Source: CAYMYN01 sp964394665 (GTDB lineage Bacteria; Planctomycetota; UBA1135; GCA-002686595). Taken from it: 64,000 nucleotides of DNA. The translations under genes and the position numbers were made by a program. Shown here one piece after another: positions 57,427 through 64,000 of the stretch. The notes below the pieces were generated by a model. It did no database searches. It worked only from the letters and a program-made list of their open reading frames with translations, and was not told where the DNA came from. The number at the start of each line of letters is the position of its first letter. The first letter of the stretch is position 1. The stretch is from positions 248,001 through 312,000 of the forward strand of contig CAYMYN010000002.1 of the NCBI GenBank assembly GCA_964394665.1, in the 5' to 3' direction.

Positions 57427-60339
57427 TCAGGGTCGGTTCCCGAGCCGGCGCGCCAGGTTCCCGTCCATCGGCTTGAGTTGCGAGGCGCGGAGCAGGTGCT
57501 GCCGCGCCGCCGCGGGGCCCTGGGTCGCCTCGAGCAGGTCGCCCGTCATGAGCTGGGCTTCGTACGAGTAGGAGTTCAGCTCGAGCGCGACGCGCAGGGT
57601 CTCGAGGGCGTCCTCGAGGCGGCCGGCCCGCACCTGGACCAGGGCGAGCATCAAGCGCGGACGCAGGAAGTCGGGGAAGTGGCGCGTCAGCTCCTCGAGC
57701 GGTGCGATCGCCCGCTGCGGCTCGTTGCGCGCGAGCGCGAACTGGCCCAGCGCCATGTGGACGCCCAGTTGGGCCGGGACGAGGGCGACCGAACGGCGAT
57801 AGGCGTCGAGGCCCTCGTTGATGCGGCCGCGTCGCAACAGGGCAGCCGCATCGAGGTTCAGGTCCTGCAGCGCCAGCCAGTCGACCTCGCTGCCGGGCAG
57901 GTTGGCTCGGCCGCGCAAGGGCACGAAGCTCTCGACGGGGTAATCGGGCACGGCCGTGAGCAGCGCGCGCAGGTCGCTGAACCAGCTCCGGATGCGCGGC
58001 CGTTCGGCGAGCAGGTCGGGCGGGAACGTCGCCAGCGCCGCGCTGGCCGAGAAAGGGAAGGTCTCCATCCGGCCGGTCGGCCAGTAGCTCGACAGCGGGT
58101 TCCTCTGGTCGGTCAGGATCTCACCCGTCCCGTACTCGGCCAGGAGTTCGGCGTGCGTCATCACCAGGCGTGCCAGGAGATGCTCGCCGGAGGGCACGTC
58201 CACGTCGGCCAGGTCTCCGGCCGCCGCCGGCTCCTGTGCGAAGCGCGTCACGACGTTGCGCCAATCGAGCGGCCGCTTGGAGCCGATCAGCAGCAGCTCC
58301 TTGTTCGTTCCCGTGACGAGCACGCTGTACGGGAAGGCCTGCACGAAGGTGCGGACGATCAGGCGCCCCGCCGCGGGCGGCAACTGGTAGATCGGCACCC
58401 ACTGGCTCATGCAGCCTTGGTCGGTCAGGTGATCGAGCACGTCGCGGTAGTACTCCCGCGAGTAGAGGCGCTCGATGCCGTGCATCAGGGGCGGCGGCGG
58501 CTCGCTGGTGATCAGGTCGTAGCGGCCCTCGGTCAATCGCAGGAAGCTGCGGCCGTCGTCGTGGATCAGCCGCACCCGCGAGTCCTCGTACACCCGGTCG
58601 TTGTGGAACTCGAAGAGCGGCGCGTGCTCGAACATGTTGCGCTCGAGGTCGACGATGTCGATGCGCTCGAGGGTCGAGTGTTTCGCGATCGCCGCCGCCG
58701 TGTTGCCCACGCCGAAGCAGATCAGGAGCGCGCTCCTCGGGTCGTCCACCGAGAGCAGCGGGAGGTGCGCCATCACCTTCATGTAGCGCTTCACCTCGGG
58801 GTTCACGTCCGACATCTTGGCCGTGTCGAGGAACAGCGCGTTGCCGTCGGGCTGCGCCGAGACGAAGGTCGTCCAGCCGCTGCTGCCGCGCATCTCGAGA
58901 ACTCCGTGGAGGCGCAGTGGGTTGTTCTCGGGCAGGTGAGCGGGGGAGAAGTCCCGCGGCGCGAACCACACGGCAGCCACGACTCCCAAGCCGACGACGA
59001 TCGGCCGCAGGCGGCCCAGCGGTCGGTGCTCGCCCATCCAGATCAGCGCCGCCACGAGCAGGGCGAAGATCCAGGTGAACAGCTCGAACGAGTAGAAGGC
59101 GTTCACCCGCGGCGCGACCCACGAGAACACGACCATCCCGGCCAGGAACGCCACCGTGTTGAGGCCGTAGATCGGGCCCAGGTGCCGGCCCTGCCGTTGG
59201 GCCGCGTTGCAGATCCAGGGCAAGAGCAACGAGACCAGGTAGAAGGCCGGCAGCACGATCACGCCGGTCAGTACCAGCACCGCGGCCAGCATCACGAAGC
59301 GGCCGTCGGGGTCGAAGGGGAGGGCATCGGCCACGCCCTGGATCACGCGCTCGAGCTGGACGCGCAGCGGCAGGAGGGCGACCCGCGTCACCAGCAAGAA
59401 CACCAGGAAGGAGCAGGCGACCAGGACCTGGACGCGGCGCAGGCTCCAGTGCGGGCGGCGGTGGATCGTCCAGCTCCCCAGGAAGATGCCCAGGATCGCC
59501 CAGAACGAGACGAACGACATCGCCGCGCCGTTGAAGACCTGGATGAAGTGCACGCGGCGGAAGGCGTCGGCCTCGAGGCCGCCGGCGAGGAAGCCGGAGA
59601 TCGCCGCGCTCGCCAGGAGCACTCCCAGCGGCACCGGAGGCGTCCCCGCGGCGTCCCGCGCCGGAGCGGCACGCCGTGGCGCGGGGGTGGGCTCGGCGTC
59701 CCAACGAACCTGCCAGGCGTCGCCGCGCGCCAGGAACGCCGCCGCGAGGGCGGCGTTGCCGGCCACCAACACGTACAGGGTCAGGTCGTGCCCCAACCAG
59801 CGGATCAGGACCCACTCGCACAACAACACGGCGCTGCACGCGCCCAGGGTGTTCCAGGCGTACAGGCTGGCGGGTAGCTCCGTGCGCCGCGCGAAGGCCT
59901 TGCACAAGAGCGGGAAGCTGACCCCCATGAAGAAGCACGGCACGAACACCGCGAGGAACGCGAGCGGCGCCTTGAAGAGCTGTAGGGCCAGCGTCGGCTC
60001 GTACACGCCGGCCTTCAGCTCGTAGGGGAAGGTCCCCAGCAAGGTCAGGGGCACGAGTCGCTCGACCAGCACCGACAGCGCCGTGACGGTGACGAGCGCC
60101 TCGACCAGGCCGTACGCCCGCAGCGGGCCGCCGCGCGCGAGGCGCTGGAGGAGGGGACCCAGCCGCGGGCTCGCCAGCGCGCCGATGCCGAGGCCGCCGA
60201 TGAACGCGCTGACCACCAGCGCGAACGTCAGGGTGCTCGACCCGAAGCGGTCGACGAAATGCCGCAGCCAGACGACCTGGTAGCCCAGGCTGAGGAGGCC
60301 CGAGAGGGCGTACAGGAGATGGAGGTGTCGCAGGGGCAC
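57427..60339 (-). CDS. Membrane-embedded spermidine-synthase-like protein with TPR tail
   Basis: The 970-residue protein has about 13 transmembrane helices in the first half and a SAM-binding spermidine-synthase-like domain (about 500-720, FGVGNTAAAIAKHSTLERIDIVDLE, HDDGRSFLRLTEGRYDLITSEPPPPLMHG). A TPR-containing C-terminus follows (about 820-970). The proton-abstracting D-x-D-P site of SpeE reads S-E-P-P, which is usual in fused membrane members, so true polyamine synthesis is doubtful. GTG 60339 places the first helix at the N-terminus; an ATG at 60453 would add 38 residues of poor coding quality. Confidence 0.8.
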   Translation of the reverse strand: MPLRHLHLLYALSGLLSLGYQVVWLRHFVDRFGSSTLTFALVVSAFIGGLGIGALASPRLGPLLQRLARGGPLRAYGLVEALVTVTALSVLVERLVPLTLLGTFPYELKAGVYEPTLALQLFKAPLAFLAVFVPCFFMGVSFPLLCKAFARRTELPASLYAWNTLGACSAVLLCEWVLIRWLGHDLTLYVLVAGNAALAAAFLARGDAWQVRWDAEPTPAPRRAAPARDAAGTPPVPLGVLLASAAISGFLAGGLEADAFRRVHFIQVFNGAAMSFVSFWAILGIFLGSWTIHRRPHWSLRRVQVLVACSFLVFLLVTRVALLPLRVQLERVIQGVADALPFDPDGRFVMLAAVLVLTGVIVLPAFYLVSLLLPWICNAAQRQGRHLGPIYGLNTVAFLAGMVVFSWVAPRVNAFYSFELFTWIFALLVAALIWMGEHRPLGRLRPIVVGLGVVAAVWFAPRDFSPAHLPENNPLRLHGVLEMRGSSGWTTFVSAQPDGNALFLDTAKMSDVNPEVKRYMKVMAHLPLLSVDDPRSALLICFGVGNTAAAIAKHSTLERIDIVDLERNMFEHAPLFEFHNDRVYEDSRVRLIHDDGRSFLRLTEGRYDLITSEPPPPLMHGIERLYSREYYRDVLDHLTDQGCMSQWVPIYQLPPAAGRLIVRTFVQAFPYSVLVTGTNKELLLIGSKRPLDWRNVVTRFAQEPAAAGDLADVDVPSGEHLLARLVMTHAELLAEYGTGEILTDQRNPLSSYWPTGRMETFPFSASAALATFPPDLLAERPRIRSWFSDLRALLTAVPDYPVESFVPLRGRANLPGSEVDWLALQDLNLDAAALLRRGRINEGLDAYRRSVALVPAQLGVHMALGQFALARNEPQRAIAPLEELTRHFPDFLRPRLMLALVQVRAGRLEDALETLRVALELNSYSYEAQLMTGDLLEATQGPAAARQHLLRASQLKPMDGNLARRLGNRP

Positions 60340-60521
60340 GGCGGCTCGGGCGCAGGATCCCCGCGGGGTTCCCGGGTGGGTAGGGGAGTGAGGGAAGTGC
60401 TCCGCGAAGCGCGGATCCCTCCGCGCGCTGCCGGTCGGGTCGCCGCCGGGCACGCCCTCAGGGGCGGGCCCGTGACGGCATCGTGCCGGGTGACGACTCG
60501 GTGAGGCCGATCGCCGGACCC

Positions 60522-60564
60522 TTCCGCCCTCCGCGTCGGAGCGCGAAACGCGGAGGGCGCGGAA
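60522..60564 (-). terminator. Terminator of dps
   Basis: Arms TTCCG(CC)CTCCGCGT (60522-60536) and ACGCGGAGGGCGCGGAA (60548-60564) pair over about 14 bases with a two-base bulge. The hairpin lies 43 bases downstream of the dps stop on the minus strand, and precedes the start of the membrane spermidine-synthase-like gene. Confidence 0.7.
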
Positions 60565-60606
60565 GATACCACGCCCTCCGCGCGCCGCCGAACGGCCGCG
60601 CTCCGG

Positions 60607-61080
60607 TCACTCGAGGTGGCTGCGCAGCATCCAGGCGTTCTTCTCGTGCACGTCCATGCGGCGCGTGGCGAGGTCGGCGGTCGCCGCGTCGCCCGCCTTG
60701 TCGGCGGCGTCGATCACGCGCTGGGCGGCCTCGGCGACGGTGCGCTGGTCGGCGGCGAGTTGCTCGATCATCTCGACCGCCGTCACACGGCCGGTGGATT
60801 CCTTGACCTTGGCCAGCTTGACGAACTCCGAGTAGCTCCCGGGCGCGAAGGCTCCCAGGGAGCGGATGCGCTCGGCGATCTCGTCCACCGCCAGGGCGAG
60901 CTCGCTGTACTGGGTCATGAACATCGTGTGCAGGGTCGTGAACATCGGCCCCGTCACGTTCCAGTGGAAGTTGTGCGTCTTGAGGTACAGCGTGTAGCTG
61001 TCGGCGAGCAGCACCGACAGGGCGTCGATGGTGGCCTTGTCGCTGCGGATCGGTGCGGGTCGTTTCGTGGATTTGGCCAT
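60607..61080 (-). CDS. dps: Dps-family ferritin-like DNA-protection protein
   Basis: Dps forms dodecamers that oxidise and store iron and protect DNA in stress. The 157-residue product has the family pattern LLADSYTLYLKTHNFHWNVTGPMFTTLHTMFMTQYSELALAVDEIAERIRSLG with the inter-subunit ferroxidase residues (H in THNFHW, D and E in VDEIAERI) and the later helix TVAEAAQRVIDAADKAGDAATADLATRRMDVHEKNAWML. ATG 61080 gives the usual length. A promoter is expected in the 155 bases upstream. Confidence 0.94.
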   Translation of the reverse strand: MAKSTKRPAPIRSDKATIDALSVLLADSYTLYLKTHNFHWNVTGPMFTTLHTMFMTQYSELALAVDEIAERIRSLGAFAPGSYSEFVKLAKVKESTGRVTAVEMIEQLAADQRTVAEAAQRVIDAADKAGDAATADLATRRMDVHEKNAWMLRSHLE

Positions 61081-61235
61081 GTCGTCGAGGAAGGCGCGGA
61101 GCGCGCCGCACTCCCGAGTGCCCGCCGCGGAGGCGTCCGCCGCGAGAACCGGGGCCGAAGAGGGTACCAGGTCGGAGTACGCCCGAGCACGACCCTCGGC
61201 CACCACCTCTCCGGATCCGGCCCACGCGTCGCCCC

Positions 61236-62033
61236 TCAATCCCCGCCGAGGAAACGCTGTTCGATGAACAACGTGTGCGAGGCCAGGGCCTGGTAGCCCA
61301 TGCGCTCGTAGACCGGCCGTCCGGCGGCCGTGGCGTGGAGGAAGGTGGGGTGCTCGCCGTGGGTGCGGGCGGCGAGCTCGAGCGCGCTGCGCATGGAGGC
61401 GTCGGCGAATCCACGCCGCTGCATGGAGGGATCGGTGGCGACCAGCGCGACGTAGCGATGCCCGTCCACCCTCATCACCGCCGAGCACGATACCGGCACC
61501 CCGTCCGCTCGACCGAGCACGGCAACGTGCTCGCGCCAGAACGCCTGCCTGCCGATGGTGGCGTGGGCCGCGCTCAGGTCCATTCCATAGGCCCGCGCGT
61601 TGACCTCGAGCAGGGCGGCGCAGCCCGCGTCGTCCTCCGGACGGGAGAGCTCCAGTCCCGGCGGCTCCGCGGTCAGCGGCGCGACACGCTGGGCGAGCAT
61701 CCCGGTCAGCGGCAGCAGGGGGACGAGTCCCACGCCCGCGAGTGCCTCCGCGGCTTCGGCCGGTGCCTCGAGCCCCTCCTCGGTGACGACCAGGAACCAC
61801 GGCACGTTGCGCGTGCTCGACCACTGGCAGGCATCCCTCCCGCGGGCCGCGAGGTCGTCGCTCGAGAGTCGTTCACCGCTCACGACGGCGATGTTGAAGA
61901 ACGGGATCGGCAAGTGGCTGAACACGAATTCGAGCCCAGGACGGGAATCACGGATGTACGTCGGGGCGGGGGCGCACATCAGCTCCCAGGCGCCGAGTAA
62001 CTGACGTTGGCTGAGCTCGAGGGATTCGTTCAT
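61236..62033 (-). CDS. GNAT-family N-acetyltransferase
   Basis: The 265-residue protein has an unassigned N-terminal half and a GNAT domain in its second half (about 130-262), with the acetyl-CoA site VALVATDPSMQRRGFADASMRSALELA, where the Q-R-R-G-F/Y-A loop binds the cofactor. Its end, YERMGYQALASHTLF, fits the last strand of the fold. The substrate is unknown. It lies 64 bases downstream of the second selenoprotein gene on the same strand. Confidence 0.85.
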   Translation of the reverse strand: MNESLELSQRQLLGAWELMCAPAPTYIRDSRPGLEFVFSHLPIPFFNIAVVSGERLSSDDLAARGRDACQWSSTRNVPWFLVVTEEGLEAPAEAAEALAGVGLVPLLPLTGMLAQRVAPLTAEPPGLELSRPEDDAGCAALLEVNARAYGMDLSAAHATIGRQAFWREHVAVLGRADGVPVSCSAVMRVDGHRYVALVATDPSMQRRGFADASMRSALELAARTHGEHPTFLHATAAGRPVYERMGYQALASHTLFIEQRFLGGD

Positions 62034-62097
62034 CGTCGCTGGGCGGTGGGGTTCGGAGTGGGGCTGGCAGCGATGAGCTCGCGCGGACTGCGCCGGA

Positions 62098-63384
62098 TCA
62101 CCAGCGATAGGACCAGATCTGCGCCGGGGCGACGAGCTGCTGGGGTTCGAGTTCGACCAGCTCGAAGTGGAAGCCGATCGGCGCGGGTCCGGGGTCGTCG
62201 TCGCGGCCATTGAACTGGGTCGCGCCGCTGCGCGCGCCGACGCAGACGAGCTCGAGCCGTTCGAGGCGCGCGCTGGGGAGTGCATAGCGCGCGTGTCCGA
62301 TCCAGTCGAGCTCGAGGCCGCGCACCTGGTCCTCCTCGGAGCGCTCGAAGCCTGCGGTTCTCCAGCGGCCGACGGCGCGCGTGCGCGAGGAACCCGCGAG
62401 CCGCAGGTGCAGCACTCCGTCCTCGACGCGCTCGAGGGTCGCGCGCAGCTCGGCGTGCTCGACCTCCTCGTCGCGGAAAGCCGTGGTCTGTCCTCGCACG
62501 AAGTCGACGAGCTGCGCGCGGGCGATGCGGCGCGCCAGATCGCCGGGGACGGTCCAGGTCGCGCCCGGCTCGGGCAAGGGCTCGGGCGCGCACAGGGCGC
62601 GCACTTCGGATGGACGCAGCCAGGCCCAATCCTCGTTCCAGGCCGCGGGGCGCCAATCGCCGCGGCGGGCGGCCGGGGGTTCGGCGCGCGGCAGGTCGCG
62701 CGCCGTGACGCGCAGGGCGACGCCGCCGGCGGGAAAACGGGCCTCGTAGCGGCGCGTCGCTTCGCGCTCGAGGGCTGGATCGCTGGGCAGCAAGCGATGT
62801 TCGCGGGGCAGGGTGTCCCAGACGACGAGGGCGCGCTCGAGCATCTCGGCCACCTGGGTCGCGCTGCGCGTGTTGATCGAGCCCAGGAAGACGCCGCTGG
62901 GCGCGACGGCGTAGATGCCCTGGCGCGTGTTGCTGGGCTCGGTACGACCGCCGTAGTGGCCCTGCTCGGCGAAGGACTGGAAGAAACGGCACTCGCGGTC
63001 CTCACCGCGCTGCAATCGGCCGACCTCGTCCGCGACCGGCACGAAGGCCTCGAGCAGGGCGACGATGCGCGCATCCGACCAGACCGACCGCCTGGCGATC
63101 ACGCCGTTGTTTCATGTGCAGCCGAGCGGGTGGCCGTTCATGGCCCACAGCAGGATCGGGAGCTCGCGCTGCTGCGCCTCGATCACGCCGTCCCACAGGC
63201 TGGCGCGCCAGGCGTGACGCTTCCAAGCGAGTTCCTCGGCGCTGGGGAGGATCTGCGCGCGTACGCCCTCGAAGCTGTCGGCGCCGGGGGTCGCGGACGT
63301 GCCCGCGGGCTGCTCCTGCGCGAAGGCCTGGGGCGCCCCGAGCAGGAGTTGCAGGACCAGGGTCGAGCGCAGGAGGCTTCGCAT
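62098..63384 (-). CDS. Exported thioredoxin-like selenoprotein candidate with in-frame TGA (Sec91)
   Basis: Read with TGA 63114-63112 as selenocysteine, this is a 428-residue protein. It has a signal peptide (about 5-22) and the motif WAMNGHPLGCT-U91-NNGVIARR, so a C-x-U redox site (C89, U91). The continuation is in the same frame (FSDARIVALLEAFVPVADEV-like, then a thioredoxin-type GIYAVAPSGVFLGSINTRS strand region). Residues from about 190 on form an unassigned C-terminal domain. Coding character is clear on both sides. A SECIS-like hairpin occurs at 63086-63100. The alternative is a nonsense mutation, but a TGA directly after a Cys-x pair in a second gene of this window makes recoding more likely. 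Confidence 0.75.
63086..63100 (-). promoter_or_regulatory. SECIS-like hairpin of the second selenoprotein candidate
   Basis: On the minus strand, GATCGC pairs with GCGGTC (one T-G wobble) around the loop CAG. The loop starts 18 bases after the UGA, which is inside the range for bacterial SECIS elements. The loop is small, so the fit is weaker than for the Trx/PDZ gene. Confidence 0.45.
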
Positions 63385-63485
63385 GGGGATCTCCGTGGGG
63401 TGGGGCCACGCGCGGGCCAGGGGACCGATCCTACGAGCACGGGCTGGATCCAGGGAAGCCTTGGACCCGCCGCCGCTGCTCGCTC

Positions 63486-63590
63486 TCAAAGCCCGACCAC
63501 GATCGCCGTCACCAGGAGCCCGACGCCCAGCAAGAAGCCCAGGAGGACCACGGCCACGACGGGCAGGGCGCTACGGTCCTCGGGGTGCAT
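63486..63590 (-). CDS. Possible 34-residue membrane protein
   Basis: An ATG frame encodes MHPEDRSALPVVAVVLL and a further hydrophobic stretch (about 10-33), a single transmembrane helix. Very small membrane proteins of this kind are common, but there is no homology evidence. It lies 101 bases upstream of the selenoprotein gene on the same strand. Confidence 0.35.
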   Translation of the reverse strand: MHPEDRSALPVVAVVLLGFLLGVGLLVTAIVVGL

Positions 63591-63697
63591 GGGGCGGAGC
63601 GCGGAGGGCAACCCTCCCTGAGCGCGGAATGCCGTGGGGAAGAGTACGCAGGAGGCGGACCCCCAGCGCTCCCCAGCCCGTATACCATCCCATCCCC

Positions 63698-64000
63698 ATG
63701 TCCAACTCCCAGAGGACTCTCCTGATCGTCGCCACGTCGCTCGCCCTCCTCGGCGCCGCGGCGCTCTTCCTCCTGGATCGTGGGCCCGGCTCGGCCGCCG
63801 CCCTCCCCGGGGCATCGCGCGCCGCGCTGGCTCCCGCCGTCGCGCCACCTCCGAGTCTGGAGCCCCAGACGGATCCCTCGGCGGAGCAGCAGCGCGCCAC
63901 GGCGCGCCAGGAGCTGGTCGAGGCGACCCCCGACGATCCGTTCGCGGCGGCGCGCTGCGGCTTCCGCGGCCGGCTGCTCCTGCCGACCCTCGAGCCCGCG
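63698..64000 (+). CDS. Membrane-anchored protein, truncated by window edge
   Basis: The first 101 codons are present. The product has an N-terminal transmembrane anchor (about 7-24, LLIVATSLALLGAAALFLL), a Pro/Ala-rich linker, and the start of a folded domain (FAAARCGFRGRLLLP). The layout recalls the anchored CarboxypepD_reg-like protein at 50109-51821, but this cannot be confirmed from the fragment. The ATG at 63698 follows the sequence TATACCATCC, a possible -10 element. Confidence 0.55.
   Translation, partial: MSNSQRTLLIVATSLALLGAAALFLLDRGPGSAAALPGASRAALAPAVAPPPSLEPQTDPSAEQQRATARQELVEATPDDPFAAARCGFRGRLLLPTLEPA

Overview
This window is very GC-rich chromosomal DNA (roughly 70% by eye), with genes packed head to tail, many four-base start/stop overlaps, and frequent GTG starts. 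The gene content points to a flagellated member of the Planctomycetota, probably one of the deep high-GC lineages. Pointers are sulfatase-like hydrolases, an Rhs protein with dockerin repeats, FG-GAP and HEAT/cyclophilin exported proteins, Trx/PDZ proteins, and sigma-54 and ECF regulation. The phylum is inferred from gene content only; Myxococcota or another deep phylum cannot be excluded. No tRNA, rRNA or CRISPR array was seen.

Region 1 (1-22.3 kb) is a flagellar locus. A minus-strand operon (5843 to 1) carries a receiver/ATPase fusion, a membrane protein, two TPR proteins, a PAS histidine kinase and an NtrC-type response regulator. A separate FleQ/FlrA-like regulator with a degenerate receiver lies upstream (7434-6088). 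On the plus strand follow flagellin, fliD, fliS, a FliT-like protein, the export-gate genes fliO-P-Q-R-flhB-flhA, then flhF, flhG and the flagellar sigma factor fliA. After these come two tiny proteins and two lipoproteins. The minus-strand flgM is preceded by an excellent sigma-28 promoter (TCAA-N15-GCCGATAA), and related motifs precede flagellin, fliD and possibly the regulatory operon. This makes a plausible closed circuit of FliA, FlgM and late genes. An IS5-like MITE sits exactly at the stop codon of the last lipoprotein gene.

Region 2 (22.5-33.6 kb) holds an M1 aminopeptidase with a membrane partner, a SUI1/YciH protein, a lipoprotein, DoxX, nitroreductase, SfsA, a secreted M24 peptidase, and an ECF sigma / membrane protein / secretin-core operon.

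Region 3 (33.6-38.0 kb) is accessory DNA. It has an Rhs remnant with an in-frame TAG, dockerin repeats and a low-GC Cys-rich C-terminal tip, followed by a low-GC membrane protein (candidate immunity partner), a repeat-rich non-coding stretch, and a frameshifted ParB-like fragment.

Region 4 (38.0-64 kb) is mostly housekeeping and envelope genes: prfB with a programmed +1 frameshift, a UPF0316 membrane protein, two Thr-type sulfatase-fold hydrolases, a thioredoxin, purH, a trypsin-like protease, a HEAT-cyclophilin lipoprotein, a CnaB-like protein, a DEAD helicase, lysC, an FG-GAP protein, a membrane spermidine-synthase/TPR fusion, dps and a GNAT enzyme.

The most notable observation is two genes interrupted by a single in-frame TGA at a redox-motif position. 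One reads CQP-TGA in a Trx/PDZ protein (44809-46071). The other reads GCT-TGA in a secreted protein (62098-63384). Each TGA is followed by a SECIS-like hairpin at the right distance, so both are best read as selenoproteins.
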